Shown: piece after piece, positions 1 to 10,614 of the stretch
How positions within the stretch are numbered: the stretch's first letter is position 1
How the letters are laid out: each line of letters begins with the position of its first letter
NCBI GenBank assembly: GCA_037176725.1
Contig: JAZBRS010000060.1
Coordinates: forward strand, 53,224,001 to 53,288,000
Direction of reading: 5' to 3'
DNA from: Posidonia oceanica
Taxonomy: Eukaryota; Streptophyta; Magnoliopsida; Alismatales; Posidoniaceae
Length of the DNA: 64,000 nt
Notes under the pieces: generated by a model
Seen by the model: the letters and a program-made list of their open reading frames with translations, nothing else
Database searches by the model: none
What the model was told of the DNA's origin: nothing
Program-made: the position numbers and the translations under genes

Positions 1-284
1 GGGGAACAACCCCCGATTAGTATTAGTTTCTTTCGTTCATGTTATTTTTCTGTTTACTTCTACTACTGTTTACTACACTTAACTAATCCAGATCTTTTTT
101 TTTTTTTTGAAGGAAAGGAATAATGCTTACGTGACACGAGGGAGCCGTTAGACGACATCCTGCCGTCAATCTAGTGATTCGAGTACCCGCATCCTCATCA
201 TCTCCCCCAAGGCGTCTTGTCAGCCCATTGACAAGTGGCGATCACATCAAGCTGTCGATGTCGTGGAAGTGCCGGCATCTTCAT
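1..284. other. Left edge, unassigned
   Basis: No coding signal that I can support. A T-run lies at about 95-109, which on the minus strand would be an A-tail. The reverse transcriptase homology of the neighbouring minus-strand element stops before this stretch, so a rearrangement or insertion boundary lies at about 285-325. Confidence 0.4.
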
Positions 285-608
285 TCAGACACCCCCCGCC
301 CAAATCCACATCCACAGCCACTTCCGGAGCTTCTGCTTTATCGGCTTTGCATCTAGATCCAGAGGCAGGTTGTGCACCACAATCTTGACATCAAGGCCAA
401 CCATGTCTTCATAGCTCCAGGCAAAGACATCCGTATATTCCATAAGGAATGCGATGAATTCTGCTCTAGCTTGGGGTGTCAATTTGGTGCTGATGCGGAC
501 CTCTTTAACATCTATGGCTGTGCTGATATTGACTGCCTCCGTCTCTTCTTCAACATGGAGGTTAGGCCCTTCCGGGTCGTCATCGTAAGGCTGGATCATC
601 ATTCTCAT
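285..608 (-). pseudogene. Reverse transcriptase N-terminal fragment (Tat-type gypsy)
   Basis: The frame reads a typical start of Tat/Ogre reverse transcriptase: a helix resembling LTPQARAEFIAFL, then EYTDVFAWSYEDMVGLD, then a segment ending KPIKQKLRK, which normally leads into the fingers of the polymerase. The homology then breaks. No palm motif (Y-x-D-D) occurs in this window. The role would be synthesis of element cDNA from genomic RNA inside the virus-like particle. It lies downstream, on the same strand, of gag, protease and a G-patch-like segment, so it belongs to element M1. It is clearly truncated and non-functional. Confidence 0.75.
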
Positions 609-2226
609 CTACGCCTGTGTCATCCTCCTCCTCATATGTAATGAGTTCCAAGAGGATCTCCTTCTCAAATGTTGGGTCTGTAATGTCGAAGGAGTGAATG
701 TATTCTGCCTCTTGATCCTGATGACGCCTCAGGATGGTCATGCTCACCCAAGTATACCTGTAGGCTCGGTGGGTGACGTCTGCTTGAGTGGCCCCTGGTC
801 CTGCTGATTGGCCTAGCTGCTCTGTCTGCTCTGGCACTGCTGTCATTGCTGGGACTGCAGGGACTACTGGGACTGCTGCTGTCTGTGCTGCTGTCCCCTC
901 CTCCGCGTTCTCAGATGTACTTGCGGGAAGTGTTGGGGATGGACAACTGTCCACTGGGCGACTGATCTGTGTACCGTCGCCATATGCACTGCCTGTGCGA
1001 GGCATGCGCTACACGAACCATCTAGACCCGCCTTCTGGCTGCGGAGTGATTAACTCGTCTGGTCTAGTAGATGCAGCCTCTGCTTCTTCTTCCAGGACCA
1101 TGATTGAGGAATGGTCTTGCGGCGGGGAGGGGTCCGTGACCACGGCTTTCCCTTTCCTCAACGCCTACTGCTCGGCGGCATCTTCAGCCAACGCCGTGAG
1201 TTGTTCTTGGAAAAGCAGTTCCAAGTCTCCGAGCATGTCATCCACCAGGGCTTCTGCAGTCGCACCCTCCTCGTCATCCGAGGGTGTGTCGACATAGTAG
1301 GCACAGACGACCTCTTCAGAGTTCTGCCCGGCGATTCCTTCGCCTACGGGGTCAGCTTTGGCTGCCAGACATACCACTGCCTGGGGCATCTGCTCTGCTG
1401 CTGGCTGGCTGGCTAGCTGACCTCCTGGCATGTTGGACCACGGCATTGTGGCGATCAAGGACGCAAACAGGTTGGCCACCCCTACGACTGGCTGTTGCGC
1501 CGACAGGGTCAATGCTATGGCTGGATGGGAGGCAGAGGCACTCTCCTAGAGGTCCGACTGCTGGACGGTTGTGCTGGGGGACAAAGCGCCGACACCCGTG
1601 CGTGATGGTGGTTGTCTCTCTGTAGCAGCGGTGGGGACCCTCCACAAGGTTGGATCTGCTAAAGCTGATGACTGTATGGCTGATGGAACCGCCTGCCTTG
1701 CTTATGGTGCAGTTGATGAAGCGGGCTGAGTTACGATGCCGCCTGATTCGACTAACTAGGCCATCAGAGATAGTGACCTCTGTGCTAGTGCGGCTACAGC
1801 TGCGGGTGGACTGGTGGCTAGTGCCTGAAGGTGTGCTCCTAACTCTGGAGCCGTCGATGTAGCTGTCAAAGGCACTAATGAAGCTGCAGGAGGGGGAGAA
1901 GCTGTCATTCCTAACACAGAGCTTGCTGAATCTGCCATTGTATCAGTAGAGGGAAGGGCCAGGCAAACTGACTAAGATGTTGCAGGGTTGGACTGGACCT
2001 CCCTGTTGGTCCGAGTTGCTTCCACTGTGCCAGACTACTCCTCATCTGAGTAGTAGTCCTCTATGCAAACCCACTCCTCTGTCGATAGTGGGCTCTGGCA
2101 CGGTACCAGCTGGGCTGAGGCTTGGCTCGTATTCGGGTCAAGAACACCTGCACTGACAAAGTTAGTGAGGTCCCAAGGGATCACGAGCTTTCGATTCCTC
2201 AAGTGCAGGTGCTCACCGTCACGGGG
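609..2226 (-). pseudogene. Degraded protease-RT linker of element M1
   Basis: This stretch joins the G-patch-like segment to the reverse transcriptase start. Open pieces on the minus strand (1512-1165 and 1005-609) are acidic and Pro/Ala/Val rich, with a repetitive Ala-Val-Pro segment at about 800-900 and an acidic run near 610-640 just before the RT homology. Stops and frame changes separate the pieces. Ogre elements are known to carry an intron between protease and RT; part of this could be intronic, but I cannot prove a splice pair here. Confidence 0.4.
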
Positions 2227-2448
2227 CTACCATTCATATCCCAAGCCTTCAAAGTCTCTTCTTTTATCAACTGCAACTAGCTCGGCGACCCCTTGGCCGT
2301 GTCGCCCAAGTGGCGTTCCCTTCACGTAGCCCCACCTACGGCAAATGTTCTCAACCATCCGGGAGGGGTTGCAATGAATGGCCAGAGAGCTGACACATTC
2401 CAGATCAAGGATATAGTTAACCGGCTCAAACCGGTTAACACAGTACAA
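2227..2448 (-). pseudogene. G-patch-like segment after protease
   Basis: The minus-strand frame contains the glycine pattern of a G-patch: RRWGYVKGTPLGRHGQG, then about 12 residues later DFEGLGYEW. G-patch modules bind RNA or RNA helicases and occur in some retroelement polyproteins after the protease. The position here, between protease and RT, fits the same arrangement. It is in a different frame from the protease reading above it, so at least one frameshift separates them. Decayed. Confidence 0.55.
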
Positions 2449-2501
2449 GGTATCAGATGGCTTGGGGTCAAACCAGACAGTCTATTGGGAGACAGAAGAG
2501 A

Positions 2502-3116
2502 CTACCTTGACTGGCTCCTTATCAAAGCTTTCCGCCATGACAATGACAACGTCGTCACCCAGCGGAACTTGATCATGTGGTGGAAGGTCGAGGGGATCAC
2601 TTGATGCCTGTGCAGCCAAGGGTGCCCAAGCAGAAGATTAAAAGAGGGCTCCAAGTCGACGATGTAGAATTCTACATCGAATACGACCGGGCCAATAGAA
2701 AGGGGAATAACCAGGATCCCCAAAGAATCATGGTGCGTGTTGTCAAAAGATGTCATTCTCTTCACGGCTGGCGTGATGTCCTCGGCTTTGAATCCGAGCT
2801 TCAGTGCTGTTCGCAGGGGACAAACGTTAAGGCCTAACCCATTGTCAACCAGCGAAAGTGGAATGCGAAAACTTTTGAATTGCACCGTGATAAATAGGGG
2901 TTGATTGTGGTTAGTCCCCGCTGGAGGCAGCTCGTCGCTCGAAAAAGAGATGACCTGCGGCTCTGCAATCATTCCCACCATATTCTTCAAGGTTGCAGGC
3001 TCGATGGTTTGGGACACATGGGCGGCCTGGAATACGCGGAGAAAAGCTTCTCGGTGTTCGTGGGATGAATGAATTAGGTCCCAAATAGAGACATCAGCCT
3101 TGACTTTTTTCAGCTG
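2502..3116 (-). pseudogene. Aspartic protease domain (Tat-type)
   Basis: Retropepsin-like protease that would process the Gag-Pol polyprotein. The reading starts with the pre-protease helix (VSIWDLIHSSHEHREAFL), continues through FSSDELPPAG, and reaches the active-site region LVDNGLGLNV. The catalytic triplet is D-N-G (2838-2846), the Asn variant usual in Tat/Ogre elements. The C-terminal flap region NLLLGHPWLHRHQVIPS is also present. The frame stays open for about 170 residues to 2502, so this is one of the better-preserved domains here. It follows gag on the same strand and precedes the G-patch-like segment. The upstream junction to gag has stops. Confidence 0.82.
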
Positions 3117-5970
3117 ACCGTGATATCAGCTGAAGGCTGGCTTTTTTTGGAGGTGGAAGGAGTGGCTCTGGTAGCGGGTTCTGTAGTGGTGGGACCAGAG
3201 GGTTGGCCTGCTGTTGGGGGTTGGCTTGGTGGCATAGGTTGGCCTACTGGTGGAGTAGGTTCTGAGCGGCTGGGCCTGGCCGCTGGGGCTGCAGGTCTGT
3301 AGACCCTCCCCGACAGCGTGACATCCGTACACATCTCTGTGGCGTAGTCGTATGGAATGCGGTGGGTATCCCTGGTCAGGTTGACAACCAGGGGAGCATG
3401 GGCTACGAGCTCGAGAGGGGCTGCCGGGGTGTTTGCTGGATGGTGGAGAGGTAAGGGATGCTGCTAGGGAGGCTATAATGGCTCTGGTTGGGGCCTGGCT
3501 TGCAGGCAAATTTGGGGTTGAGCCTCAGGTTGCATGGTGGGCCTCGCGGTAGCGCGCTCCGGCTTGGCATCCAATCGGATCATGTGAATCCCTGAATCGG
3601 AACCGACAAGCGCCGCATGATAGAGAGTAGAAGGGAAAGGCTCGGAAATGTCTTGAATAAGGTCAGAAGGGTCCACCACAGACGTAGTAGACCCAGAGGA
3701 GAAGAGAGAATGTACACCTAAGGTCCTCGTGCCTCCCGGGCCAGAATGCTCCGGCAAAGGCTGGTGGACAATGCTTGGATTGGGGGATGCTGACCCTAAT
3801 GCAGATGAAGATGCAGGTGGAGGGGTGGATGTAGATGCTGCCTCCTGTGTGTTGATATTGATGACCTTTCAGTCAATCAGGTCCTACACGGCGCCCCGCA
3901 GAGTGAAGCAACTATTGGTCAAGTGCCCGATAACTCGATGAAAGTCACAGAATTGATCCATCCTATACCACCCCGGAAGAGGGTTCGGTGGTGGGCGGAC
4001 CTCGGGGAGCGTGAGGAGCGACGCAACCTTGGGGAAGATGGCGCTCAGTGGCTCCACTAGCTGAGTGAAGCGACGCTGATGGTGAGGCCGTCTCTGCCCT
4101 TAGTGCCGTCCTTACCGGACCGGTGCGGCTGGGTAGACCGGTCGTGCGGTGGTGGTGATCTGTGGAGTGTGTGGTGCACTAGGTGCAGGTGCATAAACTA
4201 CCTGATTCGGACCAGGCTAAGCCACCATGGGAACGGGAGCGACGGGAGAGTCGACGTACGCCATGGCAGTCCACAGAGGATCCCTCCTCCTGAGGTTGTT
4301 GTTACCACTGTTGTTGTTGGTGTTGCTGCTGCTGTCGCCATGGCTGCTGCTGGAGGAGGCGGCCTGCTTGGCAAAGGCGGAGAGTGCTGGAAAGTTGCCG
4401 CTCGGCAGGGAGCTCTCCACACGGGTGCTAGTCCAAATCAAAGATGCAAAGTTGGTGACTGGCTAGATGGCAAGCAGAGCCCCAGTAGATGGCTGCGCGC
4501 CTCGGATCACAATCTCGATAGATTCCTCGTCAGAGGGTCTATCGCGAACTTGCGAGGCAAGGGCGTGCCAACGGTCAACATATTCCCCGAACGGCTCGTT
4601 GGTTCTCTACTTAATGACGACAAGGTCCTCATGCTTAGGAACCAAGTCGAGGTTGAAGGAGTACTACTCCAGGAATGCCCTGCTAAGGTCGTCCCAAGTC
4701 TTGATGGTGGCCATATCAAGTGATGTAAACCACTTGAGGGCCAGGCCAGTAAGACTTTTCTAGAACAGGCAGATCAACAAGCTGTCGTTAGCCTGAAGCT
4801 GAGGAAGGTCTCCGCAGTACTCCTTCAGGTGGGCGATGGGGCAGCCCCTACCATTATATTTTTCAAAATCCGAGATACGAAATTTCAGTGGGAGCACCGC
4901 CTCTGGAAAATAGCAGAGGTCCCAGAATTGGTAGGAGTGGAGGTCCGTGCCCTGCACTTGACGAAGTGCCTTCTCCAATACGGCAAACCTGTTGTCATAG
5001 GGATCTGGATTTGCTGCCGAAGGTGATGGGGCAGTGGGGGCAGGGACCACATACGCCGATTGGGTCGCACTGAAGTGCTCCTCCAGATCCACCATCACAT
5101 CGCTTGGTGGCGCGATGTGATGGCCGGCATATCCATGCAAGGGTGCAGTGTGTATAGTGAGTGGTGCTATATATGCAGGGCAAGGAACATGCTGAAGCAC
5201 AGAGTAGGGGTAAGCAGGATGCTGTGTAGTGAGTGGTGAAGATTATGGGAGCAGCAGCTACTAGAGTGGCACGGTGCCAGGCAGCGGGCTAGAAAAGTGA
5301 TGTGCTCTAACCAACCCGAGGGGTTGGCCACCAGGTGGCGGAGGGATATGCTGTGTGGTGAATGGTGTGTATGCAGAGGGTGGAGGTTGCGCCCCTATCA
5401 CTGGAGCAAAGAGTAGCTGAGGTGATGGCCGGGGCGGCGGTGCAGTGAGGAATGCCTGGAAAGCAGGAGCAGGGTGCAGAGGAACCTCAGGAGCAGGGGA
5501 AGCCAAAGAGGGCGAGCAGACAGAGCCATGCCCTAGAATACCTGGGCAAGCTCCATCAAGTGCTGGTACTGTGCTTCAAGAGGCCCATCAGTGGGGATGC
5601 TGAAGTGCAATACCGACGGGGGACCAGATTCAAGAGTGGAGGACACAGACTGTCCAGAAGGCTGGGATCCTATAGAAGAGGTCGCCGCAGCGGGGCCAGT
5701 GCCATAGATGATATGGCCCTAGGGGTTGGTAGCAATCGATACAGTCTCTAGAAAACTAGTGGTAGTCGCCAAGGTAGCCTCGATGACAGGATCCAGAGGG
5801 GCATAGGCCTGCCCAGGCTTTGCGGGATGCAGGGGTGCCCCAGACACCAAAGGGTGGAAACTTGGTATCACAAAGGGCACAGAAGGGGTCAAAATGAGAG
5901 TCGGAGGGACCGAAGTGGAAACCCCCTCCATGGTAGCAGAGGTCTGAGACTCACCGGCAAACTAGGCCAT
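3117..5970 (-). pseudogene. gag of element M1 (broken)
   Basis: Structural Gag protein that would form the virus-like particle. The ATG at 5968-5970 matches the start of the other gag copies, but codon 3 is TAG. A Pro-rich N-terminal region (about 5930-5220) precedes the capsid-like domain (about 5200-4440) with motifs FRISDFEKYNGRGCPIAHLK, FGEYVDRWHALA and VESSLPSGNF. A Ser/Asn-rich linker follows (about 4280-4380). A zinc-knuckle-like motif is at 3907-3953, spaced C-x2-H-x4-H-x4-C. A Pro-rich tail runs to about 3117. At least one frameshift lies between 5719 and 5506, and several in-frame stops sit at positions where relatives have Gln or Trp. Protease follows. Confidence 0.82.
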
Positions 5971-7125
5971 AGCTGACCAAGAGCGAATGAGAACAGGGCT
6001 GCGACAAAAAGGTGAAGGACGACATCTACGGGGAGCTATAGTTGCAAAAGTGAGTAGCTCAGAAGAGGAGGGTCAAGAACAGATGTCAGAACAAGGGCGT
6101 CAGTGAAAAGAAGCACTCAAGCTCTAACTAGGGAACTCACTCACTGACCTCTGAAACAAACAAAGCAAACAGGTGTTAAAACCTAAAAGAAAATGTAAAA
6201 GTTTAATTGGTGGTATGAATGCATTCATGCAAATGGTATGCTTTCTAGCATGCTCTCTCTCACCAATCTAGTGTGTCCTAGTAGGTTGTCTACTTCGGAC
6301 TCCCACAAGTGTACGGGTCACCGACTCGGTCAGAAAGTAAGGCTCCCATCTAGACCCTGGCCAGAGCTCAGGTGTAACGGGTGGTGCGTTCATGGCCTTG
6401 ACCCTGCCGAAGCATGGGCTGTACCCTCTAGTAGCACCGACACGACCCCTGACAAGGAGGGACAGACCGACCAACTTGCCCTGTGCCAAAGCAACCAAAT
6501 GAGAGACCAAGACCGTCCTTCTCAGATTAATAGGTGGACTTAGGGATGAGAAGATGCATGCCCTATATGATGATTCATGCAAATGATTAAAGTTTTTTAA
6601 CTTGCATGTTTTATTAACCCAAAGGGGGTGAATGTGTGTTGGCGTCTCTAGTTGCTCTTAGATTTGACTTTTACTTGCTGTTTTTAATTTACCGAGGGGA
6701 GGAAACAACCAGTCTCTAGTTATCCTTTGGCCTAAAGCAAAAGGGGAAGAAAACATCCAAATATGGCAAGCAAACAACACACATCATCACAAAAGGCATG
6801 CGCATGGTATGTGTTGGTGTAGTGGACATGATAGTGAAAAGAAAAACACTTATCATGTCAAAAAGCAGGTATACATGGCATGTGCGTGTGGGGTGGCATA
6901 GCAACTATGTAAAACAAAGCATTCACCACTCGAAAGGCATGTATAATGCGACAAGCAAGTATTTAAGCATGTATAATGCATAAATAAAGCAAGTAAAGGC
7001 AATGTAAGCAATATGGCATGTAAACAAGCATAAGGCAAGCAGTAAAGCAAGGAAACAGGCAATAGGCAAGCAAAATGCAAAATCCAAGCAAGCGAGAAAG
7101 CCAAAACGAAAGCCGGAGTCTAGAA
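5971..7125 (-). mobile_element. M1 5' leader between PBS and gag
   Basis: Noncoding transcript leader. A block around 6240-6560 is shared with the leaders of M2 (22.9-23.3 kb), A (27.1-27.4 kb), E0 (37.1-37.4 kb) and C (46.8-47.1 kb). A pyrimidine-rich tract ending in CAG on the minus strand near 6155-6170 resembles a 3' splice site about 190 bases before gag. No ORF of note. Confidence 0.7.
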
Positions 7126-7143
7126 TCCCCAGCAGAGTCGCCA
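7126..7143 (-). other. Primer binding site of M1
   Basis: Reads TGGCGACTCTGCTGGGGA on the minus strand, three bases after the LTR end. This form of PBS is typical of Tat/Ogre elements; from memory the primer assigned in Ogre is a tRNA-Arg. It primes minus-strand cDNA synthesis. Confidence 0.85.
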
Positions 7144-7146
7144 GCC

Positions 7147-9900
7147 TGTGAATGCCTATCTCAGGGGAATCGGACCGACGGGGGTCCGAAAGAGAGAGGT
7201 CTTCACGGATAGCGACGCGAAGAAGGAAAACAAAACAAGATAAGACAAAATAGAGTCGCCACCTAGTCTCTTATCAAAAAGACAAGGAAAACCGGGGAAA
7301 GCATAGAAAACATGCAAATGAATGCAATGCTATGCAAAATGTATGACTCGTGCCAAGGACGAGGCCAAAATGATCACTACGGATCCAAAGAAAGGGCACG
7401 GACTCTTATTACGTGCGGAGAAGGTGTTAGGCACCCCCGACACGCCCGAGGAATCGGTCTTTCTTGGCTAATCGCTCGCATATGCGGGAATTTCGGCAAA
7501 TGCTTGCCTTTAAATGTACGCCCATAGGTGATAGATGCCATGCCATGCTATGAATGCTTTAAATGCCTAAATGCCATGGATAGGAAATTAAACGTGCAGC
7601 CTATGTGCTCAATAGCGCTGCCTGTGTTCCAAACCGGGCGAACCCTGGTTCGTGAGAACTCTAGACAGTAAGCATCACTGCCTTAAATGCAATGCAAGCA
7701 AGAAAACAAAACGTCGAGTAAAACCACACAATACAAGTGTACGACATGCAAAGGGGAAACAAAACATCAAATAAAAAACCATGCAATGCAAGTGTGCGAC
7801 ATGCAAAGGGAAAACAAGTCCGAGGCGAGAAAACCACAGGAAAGCAAGCGATGCAAGGCGTAAAATCGGAAACAGGGGTCTGACAGCATGCAGGGTGTCA
7901 AGGCATGTACTGGAGGCAACAAAATGCAGAAAGCGACGAAAGCAAGTCGGGAAAACAAAGTCAAGGCGCAAAACTCAAAAGCCGCTAATAAACCACATGC
8001 TGGGGTGCTAAAACATGCACAGGAAACGATCGGATGCAAAAAACGAGGATCGAGTCAAAAATACAGCAAGAAAACAGACTACAACAGATTCCAAGTATTG
8101 GACGCTGGAATGACCAGCGTCCTATGTTGGACGCTGGGACAGTAGGCGTCCAACACAGAAAGATGAAAAACTGCAGAGAGAAATATACATGCAAAGTTGG
8201 TAAAAAAGGGCTTAAAGTTGCAGAAAAGAAGCCATGGACACACAGAGCATGTTAGAAGGCTAAAGCAGTAGAGACCAAAACATGGGATGCCAGATGCAAG
8301 CATAAAAATGGGTGCCAATGTCTCTGTGTGTTAGACGCGGTTGCATCCAACGTCTTATATAGGACGTTGGTGCCTCCAGCGTCCAACATATGGAGACAGC
8401 ACAACAAACTGCAAATAAGCTAAGCATGTAAAACCTTAGAGCATACATCTAAACCAACTGAATACATACTAAGGCAAGCCATACACACGCATACATGTAG
8501 TAAACACCCTTCAAGCATGCATTAAAGGGGTTCTCAAGAGAAAACAAAAGCAGATGCATTGGATGCCGCAGTGCCTGCGTCCTATGTAGGACGCTAGCAC
8601 CATCAGCGTCCAACACCCTAAGAACAGATACTCAAAAGAAACCTACATGCAAACTAAGTGGAAAATCTTGTAAACTTGGAAGCTGCTATCACAGGAGCCA
8701 AAAGATGAACATGCACGCATGGATCAAGCAACAAACCAGAAAAATAAAGCATCATTCATGTATTGTAAAATATGTAAGCAAGCAGAGGCATAGGACGCTG
8801 GATGCACCAGCGTCCAACGTAGGACGCAGTGCATTCCAGCGTCCAATACAGAGAGACAGCAAAGTATTCAGAAGCATGAATCACAAATCCAAGCTAGGAT
8901 TAAAACTAAACATGCATAACATGGCACTTGGAAACATGATGGAAGCATGCAACATAAATCCACAGAAAAGCATCCAAACCATAGCAATATAGAAGCAAAA
9001 AAGAAAGAAAATAAATAAAAGACCTGCAGGATTGTTGGACACTGCCTCAGGGTACGTCCAATGATGGATGCACCAGGCTGTACGTCCAACAAGTCAGGAA
9101 GTTTCCCGACCAAGATCAGTGGCCAAATCGACCAAAAATCTCAAACAAACTAGCTAGGAAGGCTGGGAGCGGAGGCTGAAGGCTCGGGGGTGGTTGTGGG
9201 AGATCACTCAAGGCTCTGGAAGCTCTGGATTCTTCAGCAAATGGGTGTGGTGTCCTCTAGAACGTTGGGTTCTTCTCAGTTTTGATGGGTTGGTCTGTGG
9301 CAATGGCAGGCTTTGGCAGAGCTTGGCAGGACTTGGCAGGGCTCATGGAGAGTGGGGAGGCCACAAGGGATGTCAGGCAAAGTAAGTGGATGGCAGGAGG
9401 TGGAGCAAAAGTCGTCGTGCTGGCAGGGCGGAGGCGGCCATGGCAATGAGTGGCTGTGAGAGCTGAAGACGCACCGACGGAGGAAGGGACACCGTGGCAG
9501 GGATTAAGTGCCGCTTGGCGCCTAGCAGGTGGCTGTAGCGAGGTGAGGGGACGAGTAGTAAGTGAGGTTTGGGTGGGAGGAAGGACGAAATGGCAGGCTG
9601 GAGGTGGCTGTTGCCGCTGCAACTCCCGACTCGTTGGACGCTGGCACAGAGCGCGTCCAACGTTGGACGTTGCAAATGCCAGCGTCCAACGAGTCCCAGA
9701 GGAGAAAAGTTTAAGTTAGGTTTTGTTTTGGTTTGAAACTTGGGTTAAGGTTTAGGTTGAGGTTTGGTGATGTTTTAGGATGGGTTTAGGTGGGTTTTAG
9801 GGTTTGGATAGGATTTAAGTGGAAATCGGCTATCCCAGAGTCCGAGCGAGCTTGCAGGAGGGTCCACCATCATTTAGGCTGTCAAAATGGAGTGTCTACA
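7147..9900 (-). mobile_element. LTR shared by elements M0 and M1
   Basis: On the minus strand the LTR starts TGTAGACACTCC at 9900 and ends ATTCACA at 7147 (2754 bases, TG...CA). It is bordered by a polypurine tract upstream (9901-9917) and a primer binding site downstream (7126-7143). It is therefore the 3' LTR of one element and the 5' LTR of the next. The U5-proximal part holds a block conserved in all LTRs of the window (7390-7475) and a PBS-like GGCGACTC at 7253-7260. The U3 part carries six copies of a palindromic module. The ORFs on either strand are short and differ between LTR copies, so I call none. Confidence 0.88.
8098..9692. repeat. Six copies of a double-palindrome module in the LTR
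   Basis: Modules of about 57 bases at 8098-8155, 8331-8387, 8559-8615, 8791-8847, 9034-9090 and 9633-9692. Each consists of two adjacent inverted repeats built from GGACGCTGG ... CCAGCGTCC. The first five recur about every 230-245 bases. A seventh copy is in the M2 LTR fragment at 20713-20772. Confidence 0.85.
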
Positions 9901-9917
9901 GATGCCCCTCCCTGAGC
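9901..9917 (-). other. Polypurine tract of M0
   Basis: Minus strand reads GCTCAGGGAGGGGCATC directly before the LTR start. It is the expected primer site for plus-strand cDNA synthesis and matches the tracts at 34379-34395 and 43929-43945. Confidence 0.85.
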
Positions 9918-10003
9918 GAGGTCAAGCGAACCGAGGCCGCTGCTCAGGGCTGACCAAACACCCCTCTTAACGCCGGCAGGAGTGCAAATGTTGCTGTAGG
10001 CTT

Positions 10004-10042
10004 GAGTCACTTATCCGGTGGATACACCGAAAGTCATGATTC
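10004..10042 (-). promoter_or_regulatory. Conserved hairpin before the PPT (M0 copy)
   Basis: Inverted repeat with an inner CGGTG...CACCG stem and an outer GA(A/G)TCA...TGACTC stem, about 90 bases upstream of the PPT. Homologous structures lie at 34258-34296 and 43808-43846. This copy has one outer-stem mismatch. Confidence 0.6.
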
Positions 10043-10614
10043 GTCGCCGCAATGCGAATGCAAATGCAGAAGCAGATGCAGTGCAATGCAATAAGATGCA
10101 GCAATGCTGATGTTAAAGTAAAAACCTGTACTAATGTTTGCTACGCTGAACTCCACTAAGGAGATGCGGGTGATGCATGCAATGCAGATGATTATGAGTT
10201 GATGGACTCATCGCTGGATAGTTAGGGTTATCGACCCAAAGAAAGAACGCCTGACAGGGTGACGAGTGTCATCCAGGTAGTTAGGACTACCAAACCAAAG
10301 AAGATACCGAGGGCAGCAAAATAAGATGCCCCTGGTATCAAGGATGATGATACCAGGGGACAGCCGAAGCACCCGTGGCATCAAAAGATGAGTTGGACAA
10401 TTATAACAGGTGTCAACCGAGCAGTTTGGGCTGCCAGCCCAGAAGAAAAGAAAGATAGCTTGTCCTCGCCCGAGGAACCAAGCAAACAGTGGCGCGGAAT
10501 AAAATGGCAAAATTCCTACACGAAAGAAAGGGGGGCACCTTTCCTGCCGAGAAGGCAAGCAAGAAAAAGGGCACACAACAGAAGATAGGTTTCAGACCCA
10601 TCGACCGTGAAAAA
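10043..10614 (-). mobile_element. M0 3' spacer with CCCCTGGTATC hairpin
   Basis: Noncoding. Contains a perfect 11-bp stem, CCCCTGGTATC/GATACCAGGGG, at 10329-10359 (minus orientation), followed by GCATCTTATTTTGC. Nothing else recognised. Confidence 0.6.

Noticed and set aside
1284..1862. Plus-strand open frames of 70-113 residues
   Set aside because: Antisense to the degraded protease-RT linker of M1; composition and frame are not conserved.
4079..4723. 214-residue plus-strand open frame
   Set aside because: It is antisense to the gag capsid region of M1; the minus-strand reading has clear capsid motifs.
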